64,000 nucleotides of DNA from Streptomyces rugosispiralis (GCF_024505145.1 NZ_JANIAA010000002.1:434001-498000); one strand, 5' to 3'; shown: positions 10,182-18,560, numbered from the stretch's first letter. Notes: generated by a model not told the origin, from the letters alone. Numbers and translations: made by a program.

Positions 10182-11237
10182 TCAGGACGCGGCGGCGTGC
10201 TCGAACAGCCGGGCCGGGTTGGTGTGCAGCAGGCCCGCGGCGGCCCGCCGGTCCACGCCGTGCTCGACGAGCCGGGAGAGGAACAGCTCCGGCACATAGC
10301 GGAAGCCGTTGCCGCCGTAGGCGGTGAGCATGCTCTTGAGGAACACGTCGTGGCTGAGCAGCAGCCGGTCGCCGTGTCCGCGGGCGATGAGCCCGGCGAT
10401 CGCGTGCGCGGTTTCGTGGGGCGCCGGGGACTGCCCCTCGCCGGGGTAGCGGAACGGCATGCCGATCATGTCGAATTCGAGCCAGACGCCGCGGTCGGCC
10501 ACCGACCGCTGATAGTCCGGGTCGGCGTGCGAGGGGTCCATATGGCACAGCACCACGGCGGCCGGTGCCACCCCGTACTCTCCCAGCACCAGGTCGAGGA
10601 CCTCGTGGGCGCGGCGCTGCCAGCCGGGCAGATGGACGTAGAGCGGGACACCGGTCTCGCGCTGGGTGCGCGCGGCGGCGCGCAGCGCGGTGTGCTCGCC
10701 CTCGGTGAACCGCGGGGAGACCCCGATCTCGCCGATGACGCCCGGCCGGATCCCGGTGCCGTCGGCTCCCTCGGTGAACTCGGCCAGCAACGCGGCGGCG
10801 AGGTCGCGCTCGTCCGCCGGTGACAGTGGCCGGGGGTGGTAGGGCTCCAGGTACCAGCCGCTGCCCATGACCACACGTACGCCGCTGTCCTCGGAGAACG
10901 CGCGCAGCGCCGCCGGGTCGCGGCCCAGTCCGCCCGGAGTGACGTCGACGATCGTGCCGCCCCCGCCGGCGGCGAACGCGCGCAGGTCGGCCAGCATCCC
11001 TTCGGTGTCGTCGAGCACACAGTGGTCGAGGCAGGCGTACGGCTGCTCGCGCAGCAGCCAGGCCAGTTCGGGCGTGGTGCGGGCGTCGCGCAGCTGACCG
11101 AGCCGGGGGTCGGCCGGGGCGGTGACGGCCTTGCGGACGTCGTTGCGCAGATGCTCATGGGTGAGGGTGAGGCCGAGCCCAGTGCTGGGCACTGGCCCGG
11201 TCACCGTGGTCACGGTGGTGGGGGAGGGGTCGCTCAT
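10182..11237 (-). CDS. Phosphotriesterase-family metal hydrolase
   Basis: Amidohydrolase-superfamily TIM barrel of 351 residues; relatives hydrolyse lactones, phosphoesters or amides. The metal ligands are in place: THEH at residues 26-29, a Glu in GVIGEIGVS where many relatives carry carboxylated Lys, His in YVHLPG, His in VLCHMD and Asp in LLSHDVFL. The Glu in place of Lys is typical of PTE-like subgroups acting on sugar or phospho-sugar lactones. The start (11237) overlaps the permease stop as ATGA, so it is co-translated with the importer. A lactone or ester derived from the imported sugar-like compound is a reasonable substrate guess. Confidence 0.85.
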   Translation of the reverse strand: MSDPSPTTVTTVTGPVPSTGLGLTLTHEHLRNDVRKAVTAPADPRLGQLRDARTTPELAWLLREQPYACLDHCVLDDTEGMLADLRAFAAGGGGTIVDVTPGGLGRDPAALRAFSEDSGVRVVMGSGWYLEPYHPRPLSPADERDLAAALLAEFTEGADGTGIRPGVIGEIGVSPRFTEGEHTALRAAARTQRETGVPLYVHLPGWQRRAHEVLDLVLGEYGVAPAAVVLCHMDPSHADPDYQRSVADRGVWLEFDMIGMPFRYPGEGQSPAPHETAHAIAGLIARGHGDRLLLSHDVFLKSMLTAYGGNGFRYVPELFLSRLVEHGVDRRAAAGLLHTNPARLFEHAAAS

Positions 11238-12253
11238 GAGCGGCCCGTCAGATGGGTGAACAGATCGGCCATCGCCCGGCCGCGCAGGTTGAGCCAGATC
11301 GCGGCGAGCAGTACCAGTCCGGTGACGATGGGGGTGAGGAACGGGCTCACGCCGAGCAGATTGAGGCCGTTGGCGATGACTCCGGTGATGAGGGCGCCGA
11401 TGACGGTGCCGAGCACGGTGCCCCGGCCGCCGAACAGATTGGTGCCGCCGAGCACGACCGCGGCGATCACGGTGAGTTCGAAGCCCTGTCCGGAGTTGGC
11501 GGAGCCGGAGCCGAGCCTGGCCGCGGTGAGCAGCCCGGCGATACCGGCGGCCATACCGGTCAGCATCAGGGTGATCATCTTGATCCGGGCGGTGTTCACC
11601 CCCGCTCGCCGTACGGACTCCTCCTGGGCGCCGATGCCGTTGACGTAGGAGCCGAACGGCAGCTTCGACAGCAGGACCGCTCCGACGGCGACCGTGGCCA
11701 GGGCGATCCAGGCCAGCGCGGACAGCCCGACGAAGGAGGCGTCGCCGAGCTTGGCGACGAAGAGCCGGGCGTCGATGGGGACGGAGAACCCCTTGGTCCA
11801 CAACTGTGCCAGGCCGCGGACGACCGACATGGTGGCGAGCGTGACGATGAACGGGGGGATCTTCTGGTAGGCCGACAGCCATCCGTTGACGGCACCCCAG
11901 AAGAGCCCGGCGAGCAGCGCCACGACGATCACCACGGAGGAGTCCCAGCCGGCCTGCAGCATCTCGGCGGTGCAGGTGGCGGTGAACGCGAGGATCGATC
12001 CCACGGACAGGTCGATCTGCCCGGTGCTGATCACGAAGGTCATGGCGACCGCCACGATCAGGGTGATCGCCACCTGGGTGGCCAGGTTGGCCAGGTTGGT
12101 GAAGGTCAGGAAGTTGGGGGCGGCGATGCCGAAGCCGAGGAAGAGCGCGACGCCAACGCCGAGCATGGCCAGGGTGGCCTTGTTGGCGCGCTGCCAGCGG
12201 CCCGGCGGCCGGCCCAGTACGGCGGTGGTGCGCATCGCGGTGTCGGCGCTCAT
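11234..12253 (-). CDS. Ribose-type ABC importer permease
   Basis: RbsC-like permease of 339 residues with about ten membrane segments. The blocks NLATQVAITLIVAVAMTFVI, STGQIDLSVGS, IAAVVLGGTNLFGGRGTV and GTVIGALITGVIANGLNLLG are the family signatures, the third being the contact loop for the ATPase. It follows the ATPase gene by one base and overlaps the PTE-family gene. With the neighbouring lipoprotein and ATPase it forms a complete carbohydrate-uptake (CUT2) importer. CUT2 importers take up monosaccharides, nucleosides and autoinducer-2; the substrate here is not known. Confidence 0.93.
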   Translation of the reverse strand: MSADTAMRTTAVLGRPPGRWQRANKATLAMLGVGVALFLGFGIAAPNFLTFTNLANLATQVAITLIVAVAMTFVISTGQIDLSVGSILAFTATCTAEMLQAGWDSSVVIVVALLAGLFWGAVNGWLSAYQKIPPFIVTLATMSVVRGLAQLWTKGFSVPIDARLFVAKLGDASFVGLSALAWIALATVAVGAVLLSKLPFGSYVNGIGAQEESVRRAGVNTARIKMITLMLTGMAAGIAGLLTAARLGSGSANSGQGFELTVIAAVVLGGTNLFGGRGTVLGTVIGALITGVIANGLNLLGVSPFLTPIVTGLVLLAAIWLNLRGRAMADLFTHLTGRS

Positions 12254-12254
12254 G

Positions 12255-13022
12255 TCAGGCCACCTCCTGGGTGCCGGGCCCGCCGTTCGTGGCGCCGGAG
12301 CGCGTGATCATGGCGACGAGCCGTTCGATGTCGAGATCGGCGATCGGGGCGTCCTCGACGCTGCGTCCCTCGTACATCACGGTGATCCGGTCGCAGACCT
12401 CGAACAGGTCCTGCAGCCGGTGGGTGATCAGGATGACGCCGACGCCCTGGGCGGCGACGTCGCGGATCATCTTCAGCACCTGCCGGACCTCGGCGACGGC
12501 GAGGGCGGCGGTGGGTTCGTCCAGGATCAGCACGCGCGGGCCGAAGGACACCGCACGGGCGATCGCCACGGCCTGCCGCTGCCCTCCGGACAGCTCGCCG
12601 ATCTCCTGGTAGGTGGATTTCACCCGGACGTGCAGTTCGGAGAGGGTTTCCGCCGCTCGGGCGTGCATCGTCGCGCGGTCGATGAAGGGGCCTCGGCGCG
12701 GTTCACGGCCGAGGAACAGATTGCTGGCCACATCGAGGGTGTCGCACAGCGCGAGGTCCTGGTAGACGATGCCGACCCGCTCCCGGCGGGCGTCGGCGGG
12801 GCTGGTGAAGCGGACGTCGCGGCCGTCGATGGAGATCTGCCCGCCGTCGTGCTGGACCGCACCGGCCAGGACCTTCATCAGGGTCGACTTCCCGGCGCCG
12901 TTGTCGCCGACCAGGCCGAGCACCTCGCCCGGGGCCAGGGTCAGGTCGACGCCGCGCAGCGAGCGGACGGCGCCGAACGATTTGGTGATTCCTCGCAGGG
13001 AGACCAGCGCGCTCTCGCCCAT
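12255..13022 (-). CDS. Sugar ABC importer ATPase, single domain
   Basis: ATP-binding subunit of 255 residues with Walker A GDNGAGKST near residues 38-46, signature LSGGQRQAVA, Walker B VLILDEPTAAL and the H-loop ITHRL. Typical RbsA proteins contain two such domains in about 500 residues; this one has a single domain and so should dimerise, as in FrcA-like importers. The ATG at 13022 overlaps the binding-protein stop (ATGA), which fixes the start; upstream readings are Arg-rich shadow. It energises uptake by the adjacent permease. Confidence 0.93.
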   Translation of the reverse strand: MGESALVSLRGITKSFGAVRSLRGVDLTLAPGEVLGLVGDNGAGKSTLMKVLAGAVQHDGGQISIDGRDVRFTSPADARRERVGIVYQDLALCDTLDVASNLFLGREPRRGPFIDRATMHARAAETLSELHVRVKSTYQEIGELSGGQRQAVAIARAVSFGPRVLILDEPTAALAVAEVRQVLKMIRDVAAQGVGVILITHRLQDLFEVCDRITVMYEGRSVEDAPIADLDIERLVAMITRSGATNGGPGTQEVA

Positions 13023-14032
13023 CACTTCTCCAGGTAGTAGAGGTAGTTCTTGACGTTGTCCGGGGTCACCAGCTGGGTGGGGACGGGCACCTGCCGGCGG
13101 GTGGTGCGGCCGCAGGCCAGGTCGATCGCGGAGTTCATGGCCTCGTAGCCGAACCGGAAGGTGTTCTGCTGCAGCACACCGGTGATCCACCCGGCCCGCA
13201 GTCCGTCGACGGCCTGGCTGGACAGGTCCCATCCGACGACCTTGAGGTTCTCGGTGCGGTGCTGGCTGACCACGGCGGCGGCCAGGCCGATCAGGGCGGG
13301 CTCGCCGGTGGCGTAGGCGTACTTCAGGCCCGGGTCGCGGGTGAGCAGGTTCTCGGCGGCGGTCTGGGCGTTCTCCTGGATGTTGCGGCCGTCGACCACG
13401 TTCTGGATCTTCATGCCCTTGGCGGTGACGGCGTCGGTGAAACCTTTCTGCCGCTCGTTCTGGATGGTGCTGTTGAGCGCGCCGACGACGCCTATCCCTC
13501 CGCGGTTGCCGGCCGTCTTCAGCAGGGCCTCGCCGATCCGCCGGCCGCCCTCCGCGTTGCCGACGCCGACCTGGGCGGAGACCGCGGGGTCGTCGACGGT
13601 GGCGTCCACCGCGACGACCGGCACGCCCGCCGCCTTGGCCCGGCGGATGGCGGGCTTGATGCCCTCGGTGTCGACCGCGTCCACGATGACGGCGTCGTAG
13701 TGGTTGGCCACCAGGTCGTCGATGGCGTTGGACTGGGTGGCGGAGTCGTCGTTGCCGTTGACGATCTGGGTCTTCACCCCGGCCTTGCGGGCCACGGTCC
13801 GGGCGCCGGTGTTGATCTGGTTGAAGAACAGCGCCTGGAGGTTGATGGGCACGATGCCGATCTTCGGCGCGTGGCCGCGGACGGTACAGGAGCGGGCGAC
13901 CTCCGCGGGCGGCGGCGGGCCCTGCTCGGTGGTCTTCTTCTCGGCCGCCATCTCGCGGCGGGCCTGGGTGTCGCAGCCGACGGTCGTCAGCAGCAGGCCC
14001 AGCGCGACCACGGCCGTCACTTTCTGGCGCAT
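13022..14032 (-). CDS. Sugar ABC importer substrate-binding lipoprotein
   Basis: Periplasmic-binding-protein-like lipoprotein of 336 residues. The N-terminus is a short signal ending in the lipobox TTVGC with Cys at residue 20, then a charged linker. The body is the two-lobe Peripla_BP_4 fold: IGIVPINLQALFFNQI, the YDAVIVDAVDTEG strand, PVVAVDATVDDPA and the VVGWDLSSQAVDGL hinge region near the end. ATG at 14032 follows AAGGAGAGC. It should sit on the outside of the membrane and hand a sugar-like ligand to the RbsC-type permease. The ligand is unknown. Confidence 0.92.
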   Translation of the reverse strand: MRQKVTAVVALGLLLTTVGCDTQARREMAAEKKTTEQGPPPPAEVARSCTVRGHAPKIGIVPINLQALFFNQINTGARTVARKAGVKTQIVNGNDDSATQSNAIDDLVANHYDAVIVDAVDTEGIKPAIRRAKAAGVPVVAVDATVDDPAVSAQVGVGNAEGGRRIGEALLKTAGNRGGIGVVGALNSTIQNERQKGFTDAVTAKGMKIQNVVDGRNIQENAQTAAENLLTRDPGLKYAYATGEPALIGLAAAVVSQHRTENLKVVGWDLSSQAVDGLRAGWITGVLQQNTFRFGYEAMNSAIDLACGRTTRRQVPVPTQLVTPDNVKNYLYYLEK

Positions 14033-14046
14033 CTGCTCTCCTTGTC

Positions 14047-14985
14047 TTACCTGGTGCGGGTCGGCTCCGGGGTTTCGGGAGTGGGGTGGGCGGCGAGCCA
14101 GGAGTCGATGGCCCGCCGGTCGGGCAGCCCGTCACGGGCGCCGGGGCGGGTACAGGACAGGCCGGCCGCGACGGCGGCGAAGCGCGCCGCCTCCAGCGGG
14201 GACCGGCCCCGGTCCAGTTCGGCACAGTATGCGCCGGTGAAGCAGTCTCCGGCCCCGGTGGCGTCGACCGTGTCCACCTCGATCGCCGGACCGTCGTGGC
14301 GTTCACCCGCCGGGGTCAGCAGGGTCCAGCCGCGGGCACCGTCGGTCACGACCAGATGGACGTCATGGTCGGCGGCGGCCCGGACCAGGGCCGGTTCCCC
14401 GCCCAGCAGCGCGACGGCCAGCGGCCGGCCGACGACGGCGTGATCGGCCGCGGACAGCGCGGTGCGCATCGCCTCCGCATGGTCGCAGCCGTCGAGGTCC
14501 ACCACCAGGCCCGGTCCGGGTGTCCCGGGCGGGGCGTCGGCGGCGGCCTCGGCCAGTGCGGCGGCGGCCTCGGGGAAGCGGTAGCCGTCGAGGTAGAGCC
14601 AGTCCGCCCCGGCTTCGCGCGCGGCCCGTGCCGTACGGGTGATGTGCCGGGCGTCCAGCTCGTCGTCCTGGCTGATGACGGCGCGTTCGCCGTCCGGGGT
14701 GAGCAGTACGACGGCGGTGGTGAGGGTGCCGGTGCGGGCGGTCCAGTCGGTGCGGACCCCGTCGGCGGCGAGCGCGGCGAGGAACGCCGTGCTCCGCGGC
14801 TCAGGTCCGACCACACCGGCGAACCACGCGTCGGCCCCGGTCCGGGCGGCGGCCGCCGAGGCGTTGGCGGCCATCCCGCCGTGGCCGTGGCGGATGGCGG
14901 TCGCCTGCACGCGGTCACCGGGGGCGGGCAGCGCGGGCACACCGACGGTCAGGTCGATGTTGGCGTACCCGCAGAAGACGATCAC
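14047..14985 (-). CDS. PfkB-family carbohydrate or nucleoside kinase
   Basis: Ribokinase-fold kinase of 312 residues. It has the N-terminal GHGGMAANASAAAARTG signature and the C-terminal DTVDATGAGDCFTGAY, whose Asp is the catalytic base and whose GAGD forms the anion hole. The GTG at 14985 overlaps the BtpA-gene stop (GTGA), fixing the start. As the only kinase in this operon it presumably phosphorylates the imported or partly processed substrate. Acceptor specificity (ribose, fructose, nucleoside) cannot be read from the sequence. Confidence 0.9.
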   Translation of the reverse strand: MIVFCGYANIDLTVGVPALPAPGDRVQATAIRHGHGGMAANASAAAARTGADAWFAGVVGPEPRSTAFLAALAADGVRTDWTARTGTLTTAVVLLTPDGERAVISQDDELDARHITRTARAAREAGADWLYLDGYRFPEAAAALAEAAADAPPGTPGPGLVVDLDGCDHAEAMRTALSAADHAVVGRPLAVALLGGEPALVRAAADHDVHLVVTDGARGWTLLTPAGERHDGPAIEVDTVDATGAGDCFTGAYCAELDRGRSPLEAARFAAVAAGLSCTRPGARDGLPDRRAIDSWLAAHPTPETPEPTRTR

Positions 14986-15866
14986 GGGAGCACCACTCCG
15001 GCCTTGGCCGCCGCCGTGGTCAGCTCGCGGACCTTGGCCCGGTCGACCCGGCCCCACCAGCGGCCGTTGTCCTTCACCGAGGACGCGACGATCACTCCGT
15101 CGCAGGCCGGCAGCAGGCCGCCGATATTGCCCGCGGTGATTCCGGAGCCGATCACCACCGGCAGGGTGGTGTGGGCGGAGATGCCCTCGACCTCCTCCAG
15201 CGAGGCGGCGTCCCCGGTCCGGGAGCCGGTGGCGATCAGCACATCGGCGCCGAAGAACTCGGCGTCCTCGGTCTGTTCGGCCAGCGTGCGGTCGGCGACG
15301 ATGGCGTGCGAACCGTGCTTGACGTGCACATCGGCGAAGACCTTGACCGGGCCGGCGCCGATCCGGCTGCGATAGCGGCTGGCGTGTGCCGACTGGCCCT
15401 CGATGATGCCCTCGTTGGCGACATAGGCGTTGGCCCACTGGTTGACCCGTACGAATCCGCCGCCGCCGGACCAGGCGGAGGCGATGGCGCACTCGGCGGC
15501 GTTGGACAGCACGCTGACCCCGAGCCTGCCGCCGGCCCCCTCCAGTACGGCGTGCCGCACCCGGTCGGTCACCACGGCCATCGCCGCCGAGGTCTCATAA
15601 CCGTGTTCGCCCGGCTTGAGGAACGGGATGTCCCAGTGGTTCTCCACGATCAGCCCGTGGCAGCCGCCCTCCAGATAGGCCCGCGCCTCCTCGACCGCGA
15701 AGGCGCAGATCTCGTCCAGCGGGGTGCCCTCGTAATGCGGGCTGCCGGGCAGCGGCGGCAGGTGTACCACGCCGATGACGACCTTCGGGGTGGAGAACAG
15801 CTCCTTGATCGCGTTCGGCCGGGGCGGGAACACCCCGAGGCCGCTCATGCTCCCGGATATCGTCAT
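14982..15866 (-). CDS. BtpA/SgcQ-family TIM-barrel protein
   Basis: Product of 294 residues with the BtpA/SgcQ hallmarks: VIGVVHLPPLPGSP, EEARAYLEGGCHGLIVEN, GVSVLSNAAECAIASA, FVRVNQWANAYVANEG and the phosphate-site-like VIGSGITAGNI near the C-terminus. The E. coli homologue SgcQ is encoded in a carbohydrate operon, and the fold resembles phosphoribosyl-handling barrels; its chemistry is not established. First gene of the minus-strand operon, with GAGGTGG 5 bases before the ATG at 15866 and a palindromic operator immediately upstream at 15880-15893. An ATG at 15848 is less likely. Confidence 0.88.
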   Translation of the reverse strand: MTISGSMSGLGVFPPRPNAIKELFSTPKVVIGVVHLPPLPGSPHYEGTPLDEICAFAVEEARAYLEGGCHGLIVENHWDIPFLKPGEHGYETSAAMAVVTDRVRHAVLEGAGGRLGVSVLSNAAECAIASAWSGGGGFVRVNQWANAYVANEGIIEGQSAHASRYRSRIGAGPVKVFADVHVKHGSHAIVADRTLAEQTEDAEFFGADVLIATGSRTGDAASLEEVEGISAHTTLPVVIGSGITAGNIGGLLPACDGVIVASSVKDNGRWWGRVDRAKVRELTTAAAKAGVVLP

Positions 15867-15879
15867 CGGGCCACCTCAA

Positions 15880-15893
15880 TGCAATCGATTACA
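15880..15893. promoter_or_regulatory. LacI-type operator O1, upstream of btpA-like gene
   Basis: TGCAATCGATTACA is a near-perfect palindrome with the CG centre typical of LacI/GalR operators. It lies directly upstream of the Shine-Dalgarno of the BtpA-like gene. Thirteen of its bases recur, in inverted orientation, at 16014-16026. The adjacent divergent LacI gene is the obvious ligand-responsive repressor. Confidence 0.75.
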
Positions 15894-16013
15894 GTCGAGT
15901 TGCGGAGGACCGTAGACAGGGGTCAGGAGCCGTGTCAAGGCTCTATGCTGATTCAATGCGTCAGGTCGCATCGGTGTTGAAGCCATGTGACCGCCACGTT
16001 TCCCGGCAGGAAG

Positions 16014-16026
16014 GTAATCGATTGCA
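16014..16026. promoter_or_regulatory. LacI-type operator O2, overlapping lacI start codon
   Basis: GTAATCGATTGCA is the exact reverse complement of 15880-15892. It starts at the last G of the Shine-Dalgarno GGAAGG and contains the proposed TTG start codon (16022-16024). Such a site would let the repressor block its own transcription. Centre-to-centre distance to O1 is about 134 bases, which also allows DNA looping. Confidence 0.72.
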
Positions 16027-17059
16027 ACGGGTCACGATCGCTCAGGTCGCCGAGCGGGCCGGTGTCTCCACCGCCACCGTGTCGCGGGTGCTCTCCCGCC
16101 GGGGCCAGGTCTCGGCCGCGGTCGAACGCAAGGTCCGCCGCGCCGCCGACGACCTGGGCTACCAGGTCAATGTCATCGCCAGGGCACTGCGCAACAGTCG
16201 TACCGACACCGTGGGGATGGTCGTGCCCAGCATCACCAACCCGTTCTTCACCTCCCTGGTGGAGAGCGTGGAACACGCCCTGGGGAGGGAGGGCAAGGAG
16301 CTGTTCCTGTGCGACGCGCGCTCCGACCCGCGGATCGAGGCGCGCCGGCTGGCCTCGCTCGCCGCGCGCAATGTCGACGGCATCATCGTCAGCCCGAGCC
16401 ACGGCGTCGACAGCCGGCCCGCCGTGCAGCAGACCGCGGACCGGCTGCCGCTCGTCCAGCTCGACCGGTTCGTCGACGGCACCACCACCGACTGGGTGGG
16501 GGTCGACGACGTCGCCGCGATGCGGCAGGTCATGGACCACCTCCACGACGGCGGGACGCGGTCGGCGGCCTTCATCGGCTCGCTGATGACCCACTCCTCC
16601 ACGGAACAGCGGTTCGCCGGGTTCCGGCGGCGCGCCGAGGAGCTGAACATCGAGGTCAAGCCCGACCAGGTGCTGCTCGGGGACTACAGCGTGGAGTGGG
16701 GCGAGGCCGCCGTGGCCCGGCTGATCGCGGAAGGCGGCCTTCCGGACGCGCTCGTATGCGCCGATGACCTGATCGCGCTCGGGGCCACCCGCGCCTGCCG
16801 GGCCCACGGTTTCGCGGTGCCCCAGCAGGTGCAGGTGACCGGCTACGACGACATCGAGTTCTCCCGGCTGGCCGAACCGGCCCTGACCACGGTCCACCAG
16901 CCCCGCGACCGGATCGCCGCGGAGGCGGTACGGCTGCTGGCCGCGGCGAGCCTGGCCAAGGACGCCGAGCGTGGTCCGCACGCGCGTATCTCACTCGTGC
17001 CGACCCTGGTGGTACGCGACAGCACCCGGGCCACGCAAGCGCCCCCGGCCCGCACATGA
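16022..17059 (+). CDS. LacI-family repressor of the adjacent import operon
   Basis: LacI/GalR regulator of 345 residues. The N-terminal helix-turn-helix is VTIAQVAERAGVSTATVSRV, followed by the hinge helix region AARALRNSRTDT-like segment and the periplasmic-binding-like core (VGMVVPSITNPFFTSLVESV, VTGYDDIEFSRLAEPALTTV). TTG at 16022 is preferred: the HTH then begins at residue 4 as usual, and GGCAGGAAGG precedes it by 7 bases. A longer ATG-initiated form from 15932 would add about 30 non-homologous residues. It is divergent to the BtpA-to-TenA operon and flanked by two inverted operator copies. Confidence 0.92.
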   Translation: MQRVTIAQVAERAGVSTATVSRVLSRRGQVSAAVERKVRRAADDLGYQVNVIARALRNSRTDTVGMVVPSITNPFFTSLVESVEHALGREGKELFLCDARSDPRIEARRLASLAARNVDGIIVSPSHGVDSRPAVQQTADRLPLVQLDRFVDGTTTDWVGVDDVAAMRQVMDHLHDGGTRSAAFIGSLMTHSSTEQRFAGFRRRAEELNIEVKPDQVLLGDYSVEWGEAAVARLIAEGGLPDALVCADDLIALGATRACRAHGFAVPQQVQVTGYDDIEFSRLAEPALTTVHQPRDRIAAEAVRLLAAASLAKDAERGPHARISLVPTLVVRDSTRATQAPPART

Positions 17060-17091
17060 CGGCGACTCACCACAACCCCAGGAGGACCCCG

Positions 17092-18198
17092 ATGGACGAC
17101 GCGGACACCTGGCGCGGTGCGACGGACCTCGCGCGGCGGCTGGTGCGGATCGACACCCGGGGCGGCCGGGAGGCACCGGCCGCCGCACTGGTGGCGGACC
17201 GGCTGGACGGCGCGGGGTTCGACGTCCGGGTCGAGGAGCCGATACCCGGCCGGGCCAACGTCGTCGCCCGGTTCGGGCCCGCGGCGCCACGGGTGCCGGT
17301 CACCTTCACCGGACACCTGGACACCGTGCCCGCCGACCCGTCGGACTGGTCGTTCGACCCGATGAGCGGGGAGCTGCGCGACGGCCGGCTGCTCGGCCGC
17401 GGCAGCAGCGATATGAAAGCGGGCGTGGCCTGCCAGGTCGAGGCGGCGATACGGGCCGCCCGGGAAAGCCCGCGGGACACCGCCGTACAGCTGATCTTCA
17501 CCTTCGGCGAGGAGACCGGCTGCCATGGGGCCGAGCGGATCGACGCGGCGTCACTCACCCCCACCGACCTGCTCATCGTGGCCGAACCGACCGGCAACCG
17601 GACCGTCCTCGGCCACAAGGGCGTGCTGTGGCTCGCCGCGACGGCCCGTGGGGTCTCCGCGCATGGATCCCGCCCGGAGCTGGGCCGCAACGCGATCGCC
17701 GGGCTCGCCGCCGCGGCGAGCAGGATCCACGGGCACCGTGACTGGCCGGTGAGCCCGACCCACGGCCCGGCCACGGTCAACATCGGCACGTTCCACGCGG
17801 GCGAGCAGCCCAACCTGGTGCCGGACCGCGCCGAGATGCGGCTGGACGTGCGCACCGTCCCCGGCTTCGGACGCGACGAGGCCATCGCGGAGATCGCCCG
17901 GCTGTGCGGCGACGCCATCGCCCTCGAACCGCTGCTGGACCTGCCCGGAGTCGCCACCGACCCGTCGGCCGCCGCCACCGCGCGAGAAATCCTGGCCCCC
18001 GGCTCCTCGGCCCACCCGGCCGAGTACGCGACCTACTTCACCGACGCCTCGGTGCTGACCGGCCGCCTCGGCGATCCGGCGGTGGTGGTGTACGGACCGG
18101 GGGACCCGGATCAGGCCCATGTCACCGATGAATCCTGCTCGCTGGCCGCCATGACCGAGTCCGCGGGGGCGATGCACCGGCTGCTGCGGCGCTCGTAG
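17092..18198 (+). CDS. M20-family metallohydrolase (ArgE/DapE-like)
   Basis: Zinc aminoacylase/deacetylase of 368 residues. All metal and catalytic positions are visible: TGHLDTVP (His and catalytic Asp), GRGSSDMKAG (bridging Asp), GEETGCHG (catalytic Glu pair), VAEPTGN and the C-terminal HVTDES His. The dimerisation domain occupies the middle third. The ATG at 17092 has CAGGAGG six bases ahead; an ATG at 17056 overlaps the lacI stop but lacks a site. Co-transcribed with lacI, so probably part of the same regulon, removing an acyl or amino-acid group from the substrate. The substrate is not known. Confidence 0.88.
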   Translation: MDDADTWRGATDLARRLVRIDTRGGREAPAAALVADRLDGAGFDVRVEEPIPGRANVVARFGPAAPRVPVTFTGHLDTVPADPSDWSFDPMSGELRDGRLLGRGSSDMKAGVACQVEAAIRAARESPRDTAVQLIFTFGEETGCHGAERIDAASLTPTDLLIVAEPTGNRTVLGHKGVLWLAATARGVSAHGSRPELGRNAIAGLAAAASRIHGHRDWPVSPTHGPATVNIGTFHAGEQPNLVPDRAEMRLDVRTVPGFGRDEAIAEIARLCGDAIALEPLLDLPGVATDPSAAATAREILAPGSSAHPAEYATYFTDASVLTGRLGDPAVVVYGPGDPDQAHVTDESCSLAAMTESAGAMHRLLRRS

Positions 18199-18324
18199 CC
18201 CGACGAGCGCGGTGCCGTCCCGGGCCCGGAACGGCACCGTCCCGGGCCCGGAGTCCGCCTCGACAGGTGCCGTGCGCTACACTGGATCTTGTCGCGGCCG
18301 CCCGAACTCGGGGCAACCGGGCGT

Positions 18325-18394
18325 GCGTTGGTGGTCCAAGGAAAGACATCCCGCTTCCTGCGGGGAGATGCAGGTGCAAGGCCTGCCCAGCGCT
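18325..18394 (+). ncRNA. tRNA-like cloverleaf, anticodon position TCC
   Basis: The 70 bases fold by eye into a cloverleaf. The acceptor is GCGTTGG with CCAGCGC (7 bp, one G-T). T8 is present. The D arm is GTC/GAC with loop CAAGGAAA containing GG. The anticodon arm is TCCCG/CGGGG with 7-base loop CTTCCTG, putting TCC at the anticodon. The variable loop is AGAT, and the T arm is GCAGG/CCTGC with 7-base loop TGCAAGG. It departs from true tRNAs in a 3-bp D stem, pyrimidine at position 37 and G for T55. A -10-like TACACT lies 42 bases upstream and a terminator follows. It could be a degenerate tRNA, a tRNA mimic, or a structured leader RNA. Confidence 0.5.
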
Positions 18395-18402
18395 CAGAAG
18401 CC

Positions 18403-18430
18403 GAGCCCACTCCGTTTACGGGGTGGGCTC
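18403..18430 (+). terminator. Hairpin directly after the tRNA-like element
   Basis: GAGCCCACTCCG and CGGGGTGGGCTC form a 12-bp stem (one T-G pair) closed by TTTA. It starts 9 bases after the cloverleaf, where a stable-RNA gene would end. There is no T-run, which is common for GC-rich actinomycete terminators. Confidence 0.65.
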
Positions 18431-18560
18431 GCGCGGTTTCGCGGCACGCACACGCGGCGAGGCAGGGCCGACGGCGGCCTCGTGATCACCGAGGTCGCCA
18501 GTCAGGTCGGACCGCGACAAGGAGGCTCGTGGTGCGTCGGCCGGCAGTCCCGCGGACACG

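Noticed and set aside
13023..14306. N-terminal extension of the ABC ATPase to a 683-residue protein
   Set aside because: The extension overlaps the binding-protein gene in another frame and is Arg/Pro-rich; the ATGA overlap fixes the true start at 13022.
18325..18394. Ordinary tRNA-Gly
   Set aside because: The T-loop lacks T55, the D stem is only 3 bp and position 37 is a pyrimidine, so it is called tRNA-like only.
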